A DNA stretch of 64,000 nt from Asterias amurensis (Eukaryota; Echinodermata; Asteroidea; Forcipulatida; Asteriidae): contig NC_092648.1 of assembly GCF_032118995.1 (NCBI RefSeq), forward strand, positions 5,099,001 through 5,163,000, written 5' to 3'. The position numbers and the translations under genes are program-made. The first letter of the stretch is position 1, and each line of letters starts with the position of its first letter. The notes under the pieces were generated by a model. It saw only the letters and a program-made list of their open reading frames with translations, was not told where the DNA came from and searched no databases. Positions 10,643 through 22,600 of the stretch are shown here, piece after piece.

Positions 10643-13600
10643 TCAGACTTTACCCTTGACTGGGATGCCGGTGAGGTGCGACGTCAACCAATAGATGAAG
10701 ATTGGCTGTAAGGTAGCGATAAACAGGAGCAAGTACATACGTCGTTTGTTGCCGTGTCCGATACTGTCTTCGTGGGACTCCGGCAAAATGATCAATTTCA
10801 TATTCCGAACCTGCATTTCATTAAAATCAAAAATATATATATATATATCAATATATTTAGAAACAACTAGAGTAGAACGAATAGTTTCCTGGAATGAAAA
10901 CTAAAAAAGTACAATGAAAAGTCAAAAGGAAAAATACTTAGCGCTTTATATTTTAAGCTTCCAATTAACAATATCGGAAAGCAAACAAGGGCTTGGATTT
11001 AAAGAGAACATTAACAACCAGCTGCATCTCTGCCGCAGCATTCACAAACAGACACCACAGAAATATAAATTTTCCACCAAATTATCAACACCATATTACT
11101 TTGAAGTCAATCCTTTCTCAACATAGTTCATACAGCTGTAGTGTTTCTTACCAAGTAAGTATGAGACCTACTCCTTTTCATAGTACCATGTATACAAAGT
11201 GCTGTGGCGCAATATGCTGCCGATCAAACCAGGAACACCATGGCGAACCCCTTTTTTTTCGATAAGTGCACTGGGTTCTTTTAAGTGTGTTACACAACAC
11301 ACAGGACCAATGGCTTTACGTCCCATTCGAAGAATGAAGCATCATGGTTAAGTATTTTGCTTAAGGACTTATGTGTCAAGACTTGGACTCAAACCCACAA
11401 TCTGCTGTTCAGAAACACCAGAGCTTAAATACGGTGCTCTTAACCGCTAGGCCATGACATACCACATTTACCAGTATTTATATCAGTTTTCACTGAAGGA
11501 AGAGTTACGCTTGAGTTTAAGCAACTTACCAAAAAGAATATAATTGATATACTTGAGTAGAGAAGAGCAACATAGTACCCCAACGATTGAAATAGAATAC
11601 TGGCAAGAAGACACACAATCATTCTGTAAAGAAAAACAAAACAAATGAAACTTACGTTAATTTGTAGGGTCACCATTTGTTTTTTTGTCAACTTAACCCT
11701 CCTACTCTGAGGTTGATTACGGAGGCCACTGTCTCACCATTCAAAACCATTTACACACTTCACTGATCATGCATGGTTGTGTTACACTTTGGTCCAATGA
11801 TAAAGCTATGGAGTGCGTACAAAGCAATGGCGAGGGTGTGGAATGGATTTTCTAATGGTTTCCAATGGTCAGTCAGCAGGAGGGTTAATTGGCAAAGCTA
11901 TCAAGAAAGATACAACAAAAGTCACATGTGAAAGTTTCAGCTGAATAGTGTCTACTTGTTACATCAAATCAGTCCACATTTAACGCGGTGACAGCGGGTA
12001 CCAACTGCATCTCTGGCCACAGTATTCACAAACGAACACCTGTGAAACGATTCAGCGCAGATTCAGATTCAAATGTTCTCATTTCAAATGGAATAATTTC
12101 AAAGGATACTTACTATCGTTATCATCTTTTAACAAGTGAGCTTTAAGATAGAAATTACACACATTTTTCTCGGTGGTGATACTTTGTAAAGCAGCTCTAT
12201 GAAATCAAGCCCTGCTGGTTGTATTTCACCGTACAGAAACTGAACAGTGCTACCTATGCATGGATGAGTTTAGAAAGGTCCCGTCTTTTTCGGTAGACAG
12301 GTATTGGTTCTATATGTATACACATGTACATCAGATTTAGCTGCGAATCTCCAGGACCATGAAGGCAATGTAAATGAATGCGAGGTCAAAGGTGATTACG
12401 GACATAGGCTCAAAGGCAGATCTCTGGCATATTTCACAAATGCGACGTCAGATGTTCAGGCTAGGACGGGTTATGATTAAGAACACATTCAATGACTCAC
12501 CCCACATATTTGTAGCCGCAAAACGCTACCAGATCAAGTTTCCTAAGAGCACTATGGATGTTCATGATGTAGAGGGTGAGGAGGACGGCCACAATCTCTA
12601 TGATGAGCCAGACGAGTGCTGTACTTGCTTGCATCCCAAGCTGCTCCGGGGTAAACCTACATCACACCACAAAAAACAACAGGGTATCTTTAAAAAATAC
12701 ATCTTATACAGTACATCTACAGGCCTGATACTTCACGGAGGCAAAACTCCGTTTCCCCCTTGCCATTGCCTTGGTGCCCTTGAAATGCTCCAGTAGAAAT
12801 TTACAACTTCCTCATAGGGTACCTTTTGCCAAAGAGAAAATGCCTTGGTGCCCTTGCCCTTACAAAAACGAAGCATACAACCCTGCATCTATTTGACTTT
12901 TGGTTGAAAAATTGCAGTAACGGGATGCTTCCGTTATTGTACTATTATTCTCTTTTCCAGGGCTTGAACTTCGCTCTTGAAGGGGCACAGCAATTTTCCT
13001 ATGGTAAGGGGCACTTCCATGAGGAAAATGTAAATTTGTATTGGAACCTTGCAGAGGGCACCACAACAAAAGCACAGGGCACCACAGCAAAAGCACAGGG
13101 CACCACAGCAAAAGCACAGGGCACCACAGCAAAAGCACAGGGCACCACAGCAAAAGCACAGGGCACCACAGCAAAAGCACAGGGCACCACAGCAAAAGCA
13201 CAGGGCACCACAACAAAAGCACAGGGCACCACAGCAAAAGCACAGGGCACCACAGCAAAAGCACAGGGCACCACAGCAAAAGCACAGGGCACCACAGCAA
13301 AAGCACAGGGCACCACAGCAAAAGCACAGGGCACCACAACAAAAGCACAGGGCACCACAGCAAAAGCACAGGGCACCACAGCAAAAGCACAGGGCACCAC
13401 AGCAAAAGCACAGGGCACCACAGCAAAAGCACAGGGCACCACAGCAAAAGCACAGGGCACCACAGCAAAAGCACAGGGCACCACAGCAAAAGCACAGGGC
13501 ACCACAGCAAAAGCACAGGGCACCACAGCAAAAGCACAGGGCACCACAGCAAAAGCGTAGGGCACCACAGCAAAAGCACAGGGCACCACAGCAAAAGCAC

Positions 13601-16600
13601 AGGGCACCACAGCAAAAGCACAGGGCACCACAGCAAAAGCGTAGGGCACCACAGCAAAAGCACAGGGCACCACAGCAAAAGCGTAGGGCACCACAGCAAA
13701 AGCACAGGGCACCACAGCAAAAGCACAGGGCACCACAGCATAAGTACAGGGCACCACAGCAAAAGCACAGGGCACCACAGCAAAAGCACAGGGCACCACA
13801 GCAAAAGCACAGGGCACCACAGCAAAAGCGTAGGGCACCACAGCAAAAGCACAGGGCACCACAGCAAAAGCGTAGGGCACCGCAGGAATTTCTGTGGGTG
13901 CTTTGGGTTATTTAAAGGCCTGGGGCCAATTTCATATAGCTGCTTAAGCAAAAAATTTGCTTAAGCACGAAAATAGCTTGCTTTTTGTACACATGTTACT
14001 GGACAAAATGTCATGACATATACATTGCTTGTGACTGGTAGTTAGCTGTTGTTTACTTAGCATAACAATTGAGTAGAGTCCTGGCCGGTAATCTGATTTT
14101 ACTAAGCATGATTGTTTTTGCTTAAGCATAATTTTGTGCTTAAGCAGCTCTATGAAATTGGGCCCTGCTATTCTGACGAAATCCTCAGTGGGGTACCACT
14201 ACAACAACAAAAAAACCTTATGGGATAGAATTGTTCTGTTGCTAAATGTACCCAATAAGTACTTAGTTGGTATGTGTAAGGGCACTGCAATCGGGTACGG
14301 TTGCAAACCCAATCCACATAATGCCCCCTGGCGGGATTCGAACCGGGGACCAGGAGATGAAAGGAGAGGAAAGATACCAACACACCCGGCTGTTTCGTAG
14401 CCACACTGCTTTAATTTACACATTTTGTTAGATACCCTGTTCTATCTAATTGTGGATGGCCACCCTGTCTTCCATTATACAGTTAAAGGCAGTGGACACT
14501 ATTGGTAATTGTCAAAGACTAGCCTTCACATTTGGTGTATCTCAACATATGCATAAAATAACAAACCTGTGAAAATTTGAGCTCAATCGGTCATCGAAGT
14601 TGCGAGATAATAATAAAATAAAATAAAACCGTTGTCACACCAAGTTGTGTGCGTTTAGATGGTTGATTTAGAGACCTCAAATTCTAAATCTGAGGTCTCA
14701 AAATCAAATTCATGGAAAATTACTTCTTTCTCAAAAACTATGGCACCTCAGAGGGAGCCGTTTCTCACAATGTTTTATACTATCAACCTCTCCCCATTAC
14801 TCGTCACCAAGAAAGGTTTTATGACAATAATTATTTTGAGTAATTACCAATAGTGTCCACTGCCTTTAACCTGGACATTTCTGAACTTCTTCATTACTAG
14901 ATATTAAGCAGACAGTGAAGTGAGTAAGGACTTACTTATCTTGCCGTCCTAAAGCCACACCTGCCAGTAGTATGTAGGTTACGAAGCCCATGACGGGGAT
15001 ATAAAGGTCAGGAGCGTTGACCGCATATCTAGGGGCTACTGGTTCATTTTCTTGATTGTACTGAATTGTCCAATCCTGTATGAAGAAAAGATATGAAGAT
15101 CAATGGTGGTCAGACACTAAAAATAGATTACATTCATGATGGCAACGGTGTAAATGTTAAAAAACTTAAAAAGCCTAAAAACTTACTTGGTAATGAGCAA
15201 TGGAGAGCTGTTGATAGTATAAAACATTGTGAGAAACAGCTCCCTCTGAAGTAAGGTAGTTTTTGTGAAAATATTAAAATACTTCATGCCTGAAGCATTT
15301 TTTAGGCATCTGAAAGCATTCAAATTTGTGAGTCCAAATTTCCACAGGTTTGTGATTTTATGCATATGTTGAGATACACTGACTACCAAAGATGTCCAGT
15401 GTCTTTAAGTGCGCAACATTACACACAGAAGTATTGTGAAATTACTATACTTTCCCGAAGTACTTCTTATGTCCCATTTGAAAACCTGTATTTAAATTTG
15501 GCATTTCGTGGCCAAGCCAAGTTCCAGAACTATTTCAACTTACAGTATGTGTGAACGGACAGAGAAGTATCGCCAGTTTCTTGAAGACGTACGCTGTGTC
15601 AACCGCAAAGTAGTATTTCAGCTTACTCACAGACATAAATCTGTCAATCTGTAACGGAGAATGCAAAAATCACTCATTGATTTGTAGTCATTTTGTAAAT
15701 GTTGCGTCTTTACATGATGTGCTGCTTGTTTGTTTGGATATCAGTTGACCTTGAACCAAGGTCCAAAGATTCTGATTCTTTACAGTTTCAACGGGGGACT
15801 TTTGAACGCTAGGCTAGGTGACAGCAGACTTACCAGATAAATGTCCATTTTATGGATTTGCCTAGTAAGTCTGCTGCCACCTAGAGTCCCCAAAAGTCTC
15901 CCATTGCAAGTACCTAGACACCCTGCGTGGGGAGTGTGTCTAGGTAGAGTACGCACAAGCACAAGCAAAAATTCCCTGCTAACACAAAAAACACACTTGA
16001 AGTAAGTGAGAAATTCCTGCCCCGTAAACCCTGGGCCCAATTTCATGGTTTTGCCTACTGCCAAATTCTGCGCTTACGATCACAATTCCCTGCTTACGTG
16101 CGAATTTTGCGCTAGCCTTGTAAGCATAGAATGCCTAGTAACGTGGAGTACGCACGTGCAGAAGCCAAAGATCGTCGCTAACCCGTGAAATACGCTTGCC
16201 GTAAGCACAGAATTCCCTGCCTCCGTAAGCACCAATGCAGAGCCATGAAATTGGGCCCGGATCCTTTGCTTACGCTAAGCAGAGCCATGAAATTGGGCCA
16301 AGATCTTCAGCAGGTACCATTTCTTCCACCAATGCTGGACTTAAAGATGGATTGCAGATCATGACATTGAAAACCATCTTTGTTGAAACGTGCACGCATC
16401 CAAATCTATCATTGGCTGCGAGTTGTGCACAGCACGTACTGACGTGCAATTCTCCATTGTTTATCATCAAATATGGCAGTCGATGACGCTATGTGCAATC
16501 CATCTATTCCAAACTAGCCTGGAGTTCCCATACCTGTTTCTCCATGACTTCCTTCCCATGGTCGGCCAGGCCAGCACCATACTGCATTGCCATATTGGCC

Positions 16601-19600
16601 ATGGGGTCGTTCATCAACTGTTGACCAGGAAACCCCACGGGTTGTGGTTGCCCGTATGGCCCCTGAGCCTGGAAGTTTCCCCCTGGTCCCGGCTGCCCTC
16701 CTCCCATAGTACTAGTGTCATCAAAGAGCGGAGTGGGACCATCTTGACCCTGGGGTCGCTGGGGTCTTCTCTGATAACCCTGTGCTTGGCTGGCTAAATT
16801 ACAACAAATAAAATATTGTGGATAAACATTAGATTCTGTGCAACATAAATGATTCATTAAAAAATTATTTATTACAGGCAACACATTTTAGTTTAGTTTT
16901 ATAGTCCATCCTTTTAATAGTCTGCTTTATAGCCATCCATAAAATTTGTTTTTTATTTATTTATACATTTATTTTTTGTTTAACTTTGCTTGCTCTTGTT
17001 TTTCATTCTTAGTTATTTATTATTGGTTTTGTGTTATTATCTGATTTTATTATTGCTTTGTTTACTATAACTTGGTTATCTTAATTATTTATATATTTGT
17101 GTATCCCAGACAGATGTTGGGCAACAATTCTACGTACTTGCTTTTGTTGTCCCTTGCCCATCTTGGGGTATGTTGTCTTTGTATTTTGTTTTGTACTGTC
17201 ATGGCAAATAAAATAGTTATAACATAATCATAATAACTATAACCAGGGGGCAGTTAGTGGGACGCTGTACTCCTTTCTTTCAAAATTTGTCATTATCGGT
17301 CCACTCGTACAATAGACCTTTATATGCACTGATGTCATCCAGCCGCCATCTTAGAGGAAAAATGGTGCAAAAAACAATTGAAACTCACAGATTTGTATGT
17401 GCAGCGCATAGTTTTGGCCAATGAACAACGTCCTTTTGACCTCTAGGTGAGGGCGCCCTACTGAAATGACGTCATGTGCATAAGGTCTATGACCATTTTT
17501 TTTTTTAACGCAGCACAGCCCCCCATCAAAATAACTTGGCTGGGTCTTTATAAATTGCCTACTTTGCCACAACCCCACAGTAATTGCTGCGGTGCTTGGT
17601 GGTTTTGCTGTGGTGCATGCCCTTTTGCAAGTGCACATATATCATATGCCAGCCTCGCTACCATGGGCAGCGCGCCGTATCGATACCTCTCGTCACTAAC
17701 CCCTGGTAGTGATGTACTGGGAAACAACGCTGATTGGCTCATGCATTAGATGTCAAGTGCGTGCGCGCGTAGTTTTAAGATATTTGCGTGTTGATGATCA
17801 CGCCCGCGTTTTTTATGACATGAACACATTTTTTTTTTTTTTTTTTTAAACATTCTTTAAGACGAAAGACATGCGCGTAGAAAAGATTGAATAATGAATA
17901 CCTACGCTCATTAATGGCTCATTTAAATGTGCTAGCATATAGCACATTTAAATTGGCCAATTCCAGGGGTTATGATCGAGCAAAGCATGCTGCGCCAAGG
18001 TAAGAGGAGGATGCAACACCACAAAGTAGCCACAGCAGAATACCAATTAGAATGCTTATCCAAGGACTTTTATTATAGACGAAGAAGATCGCAACAACAA
18101 AGATGGCGATGTAAACAAAGACAAACCCCTCGCAAGAGGGCGCTATAACAACTACTGGCGCGACTACTTTTCTTTCGCTTAAACAAATGAAAGAGGGGAA
18201 TGAAATCCCTTAAACAGAGAACACTACATGATAAAAAGTCAACAGTTAAAAATGTCTGAGGTCCACAGAAACAATGGACGGATGTCAAGCCACAAACAGG
18301 ATACGAGGAACGCAACCGCAAAAGGGAACATAGAGCCGTCATAGGGATGGACTACCCTCTGGCCCTGGGGATTATTCTGCCCCATATAAACATACAACAA
18401 AACGAGCCAAAACACAGTCCAACAGGAGAACGAGGTGATTAGTCCGTAACATAGTCATCAAGGTACTTGGGAGGACGAAGCAAGCGCGAAGAGCGTCGTG
18501 GTCCAAGGGAGGGTGTGTCCTGTGAAACAACTACTGGCGGTGGTTGGGGCGATTCAAGATGGGCCTCAGGTGGATAAGGCACAGACCAGGGTTCCTCAAG
18601 AGCGGTCGGAGCAGGTGTCGAAAGCTTGCTGGGAATGTCCGGAGGATCGGGAGGACTAGGTGTCGGGACGGGGTCATGGTCCTCAGTGTCATCCTCGGTG
18701 TCTGGGCTGCAGGATGGGGGAGGGACAACGTGGGACGAAGCGGGCACCTTATAGCACTCCGAGCGGTTCACGCGATAAGAAGTACTCCTGAGTTGGTTGC
18801 CCACAAACTTCCGAACGTTACACCAAACGCCTTCGATGGAGACAACTAGGTAGCGATTGCGACTGCGTGTCTTGTTGCGGTCAGCATGGAGGTACACAAG
18901 GTCGCCGATCTCGACAGCAGTTTCGAGGGGGGGCATCCTACCAGGGGCCTTAGCATGTTCACTATGAGGGTGATTGGCTGTGCGAAGACGCTGTTGCTCC
19001 AAAATAAGATGTTGATCGGAGAAGGGTATTTGGTGGTTAGTGAACTGGTCACGCTGGTACCACATTTCACGGGCTGAGAGTCCACGGGAACGAATGCGTG
19101 AATTGAGGCATGAGGTAGCAACAGAAAGGGTCACAGGAGAGATGGCACCACCCATGGGGTCCTGACGGAGCAACTCATCGATAAGTTCACGGACAGCCTT
19201 TTCCGCCACAGGGTTTTTGTTGAGGTTTTTCACCCGCCCAAGTTCGATGGACAGCCTGTGACGTCGGAGGAGCTCGTCATTGACGAGTGATTTGAAGCCA
19301 GGCGCTGGATCAGTGCGAATAACTGCCATGGGGCCATCGAGCGGCCTAAGGCCTATGCAGAGACAAATCAGTGCATCCCGCAGAGTGTTGCGGCGCTCAT
19401 CTTCGATGAGGCAAGATGTGGTGAATGAAGTGGCAGTTTCCCGGAGCACGAGGATGAGCTGGCGATTACGCTTAACTACATCGGCAGCGAAGGAGAACCC
19501 AAGAGCATCTGGGGGGTCGGACGAAGACTGGAGGTGGATTGTAGATGGGACAGTGCGAAGTGCAGCGCACTGGTGGCATCCGGTTGTAACTGTGTCAATC

Positions 19601-22600
19601 GACTTGTCCATGTCGAGAGCAAAGAAGTAACGATGAACGATTGACTTGAGCTGGTGGCTAGATGGATGGTCGAGTTGAATGTGCTGTGCTGTGAGTAGGC
19701 CATCTAAAATTTGACGAGGCACAACGATGCATTCACGAGTTGGAGCGAGTGGAACATCGCGACGAACGACGATCAGATTGTCCTTGGCCAGGGATGCAAC
19801 CTGAAGATAGCGCTTGACATCTTTAGCATTAGTGACCTTTTTTGAGGGGCGTGTCCCCTGCACCAGGTGTGCCCGGGTGCGGTGTAGATCAGGACATTCA
19901 GATTGGATTGCAGACCAGGCAGCCCGGCTCGTGAACGGCAACTTCACTTTACCTGTGAGAATATCCTGTGCCGATACGCGCAATACAACAGACTCCTCAG
20001 CTTGTTGGACAAATGAGCAAATCTGACAAGGAGGGCTCAAGCAGGCTGGGGCGTTACGGCTAGCAAAGTCAGACGGAATGTTGGCAGAGCCAGCGAGGTG
20101 GCGTACAGTCGCTTGGTACCGGCTGACAGTAGAGAGGAATGTGGAGACGCGGGGACTCGAGGAAAACTCACCGCGGCATAACTTCTCGTAAGCCTGTACA
20201 CAAGGTTTGCTGTCGGTGAGGATGGCAGCATTGCGAGTCGACTGGATGAGATAAGGGCTGAAGTGCTTGGTCGATGCAGCAATGGAAAGGGCTTCAACTT
20301 CACAGGGCAGCCACGTGGGTTGGCGGCCGCGGAGTTTGGCGCTGAAGAAACCAGCGAGGCACAGCTTGTTTTGGCGGGTAACGTACAGAGTGGCGCCAAT
20401 GCCATGGTTCTTAACTGCACCGTCAGTAACAATCCATAACTGATCAGTAGGGCGAGGAAGCGTGATTGTGCGAGACGCCGACAGAGCTGACTGTGCATTC
20501 TTGAAAGCAGAACGAGATTCGTCGGACCACACAATAGAATCGGAGGACTGGCGTCCTGCTATGACAGTATCCAATGGGGAAAGGATTGAGGCACAGTTTG
20601 GGAGCACCCGCGCGAGTACTTTGTAGGCACCGATGAAGGAACGCAGTGCGGATACTCTCTCCGGGATTGCGCATGTTGATAGGGTGGCGATACGGTGAGG
20701 GCTGGCATGAAGGGTGCCTGAAGACCAGATCCATCCGAGGATAGTGGTGGTGGTCGGACAAATCACTGTCTTTTTAGCAGACAATCGTAGGCCATTGGTA
20801 TAAAGGATATGAAGCACACGCCTCCAGTTGGTGAGAAGACTGTCTAGTGTGTTTCCGCCACAATAGAGGTCATCAGCAATTTTGGCGACAACACCGTCCT
20901 TGAGAAGATCACCGAGTACGCGGCACATGAGCTCTTCAAGGGCTGTCTCGGAGCCTGGCATGCCCATGGCTGATCTGGTGTAGACACGGATGCCGCGGAA
21001 GGGAGTGGCGACTCCGCAATACTTCATGGAGGCTTTTGAAAGGGGGATCTGATAGAAGGCATTGGTGAGGTCTGTGGCAATGATGTACTTCCACTGTGCA
21101 ATCAGGCGTAAGGTGGAATTGACGTCAGGCATGAGAGACGGCTGTGGCTTACTATAACGGCCAACGTCAGCAAAGGCCGTGACCAATCGAAAACCGCCAT
21201 TGGACTTCTTGACGAGGAATGAAGGGTTGAGGTATTCCACAGAGATGCCGATGTCCTCGGGGCGAGCAAAGACACCTTTTTTTTCAAGCTCGTCGAACTT
21301 CTGCTGTAGCTCCAACAATTTATCACGTGCATACTGGGGCAGGCGGCCTTTGCGCTGTGGAGGTTGCACGGGACCCATGTTGACGACGGCCTCGAAGGGG
21401 CCGGAGGCACCATTGTACCCTTTGTATTCGGTATCAAAGACTTCATCAAATTCAGCCATAAGAGATGAGAACAGTGCTCTGGTGTCGTCAGGCAAATTGT
21501 GGTCGGGGTCCAAGCTGGCGGAGTGTGAATGGAGTTGAGCGACGGCAGGGCGGGCCTTCGGAGTGACGTGAGAGGGCACACTTTGTTGTACTACATCGGG
21601 TGACGGGGAAGGGGTGAAGACGGGGCAAACTTGGCAGAAGTGCTCATTGCGTTTGAGAACTTGCGGTTCTGTTGACGAGTTGAGGATGCGGATTCTTCCA
21701 GCGACAGAAGTGAAGATGTCGGGGGGAGGCCACAGCCGCGATGACTGATCGGGTCTTGCCCTGGCTGTGTCCGTGCGAGGCTCAAGAGCAAAAAGTTCAT
21801 CATTTGATATGTCTTTTGGTAGGGTTAGCTCAATGAACTCCCCCGGCCAAACCGTGGTGGAAGAGGTGGGTGCACGCAAAACGTGTGCACGTCGTACGGC
21901 ATTGCTTGTCGAGGGCCCCTTGGGCGAGCCATATGTTATTGCGGATCCATCGCCAAGGGTGATGAGACGTTTGGCAGGGCGGATTGCGATATCATTCACA
22001 GACATGAATGGCGTGCCGGCAAGGATGTCAACATCAAGGTTATCAACAACCAAGCCCTCGAACATGAAGGTATGGTTGTCGCGAGTGAGTCTGAGTCGAG
22101 TTTCACCAGTGATGGTGAGTGGTGAAGAACCATCAGCCTGGTGAGCAGATTGGGAGCTCTCGGTAATATGTGCACCCAGGCGCTTTGCTGTGGATGCACG
22201 AATCATATTGCCCGTGGCGCCGCTATCAATGGTGACACGGGTGGTATGATGGCCATAAAACATGTCCATGTAGGGGGATTGGTTGATCTGCACTCGGAAT
22301 GACGCAGGGGCCTCAACATGGGGAGATGGGATCGAGGTGCATGAATCCCCATCATGATCCGACTCAATATCTGTGGGCTGGTCATCAAATATGTCCGCAA
22401 CTTGTCGGGCTCTCACGATGTACTTACGGTCATGTTCTGGTAAGTATGTGCATTCGCTGAGGAAGTGGCGGGTGTCACTGCGACCGACTTGCTTGCAGAG
22501 AGGGCATGTCTTCTGGGGACGTGCAGGACGGGGCTTTGAGTTGGGGGGGAACCGGCCGCTGGGGGCAGAGGTAAAAGAAGCAGTACGAGGTGTGTTCAGT

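Noticed and set aside
13056..13874. CRISPR-like array
   Set aside because: Units are contiguous without spacers and the genome is eukaryotic.
12826..13964. Long open frames across the 21-bp array, such as (GTTAKAQ)n, (GHHSKST)n and (APQQKHR)n
   Set aside because: They follow from a unit length divisible by 3 without stops. They are open on both strands and lie in a YIF1 intron.
17548..17742. Minus frame containing [11 protein letters not shown] as a possible YIF1 first exon
   Set aside because: It has no phase-1 donor, and the resemblance to the 21-bp array's APQQKHR frame is a short coincidental 'gcaccacagcaaaa' match.
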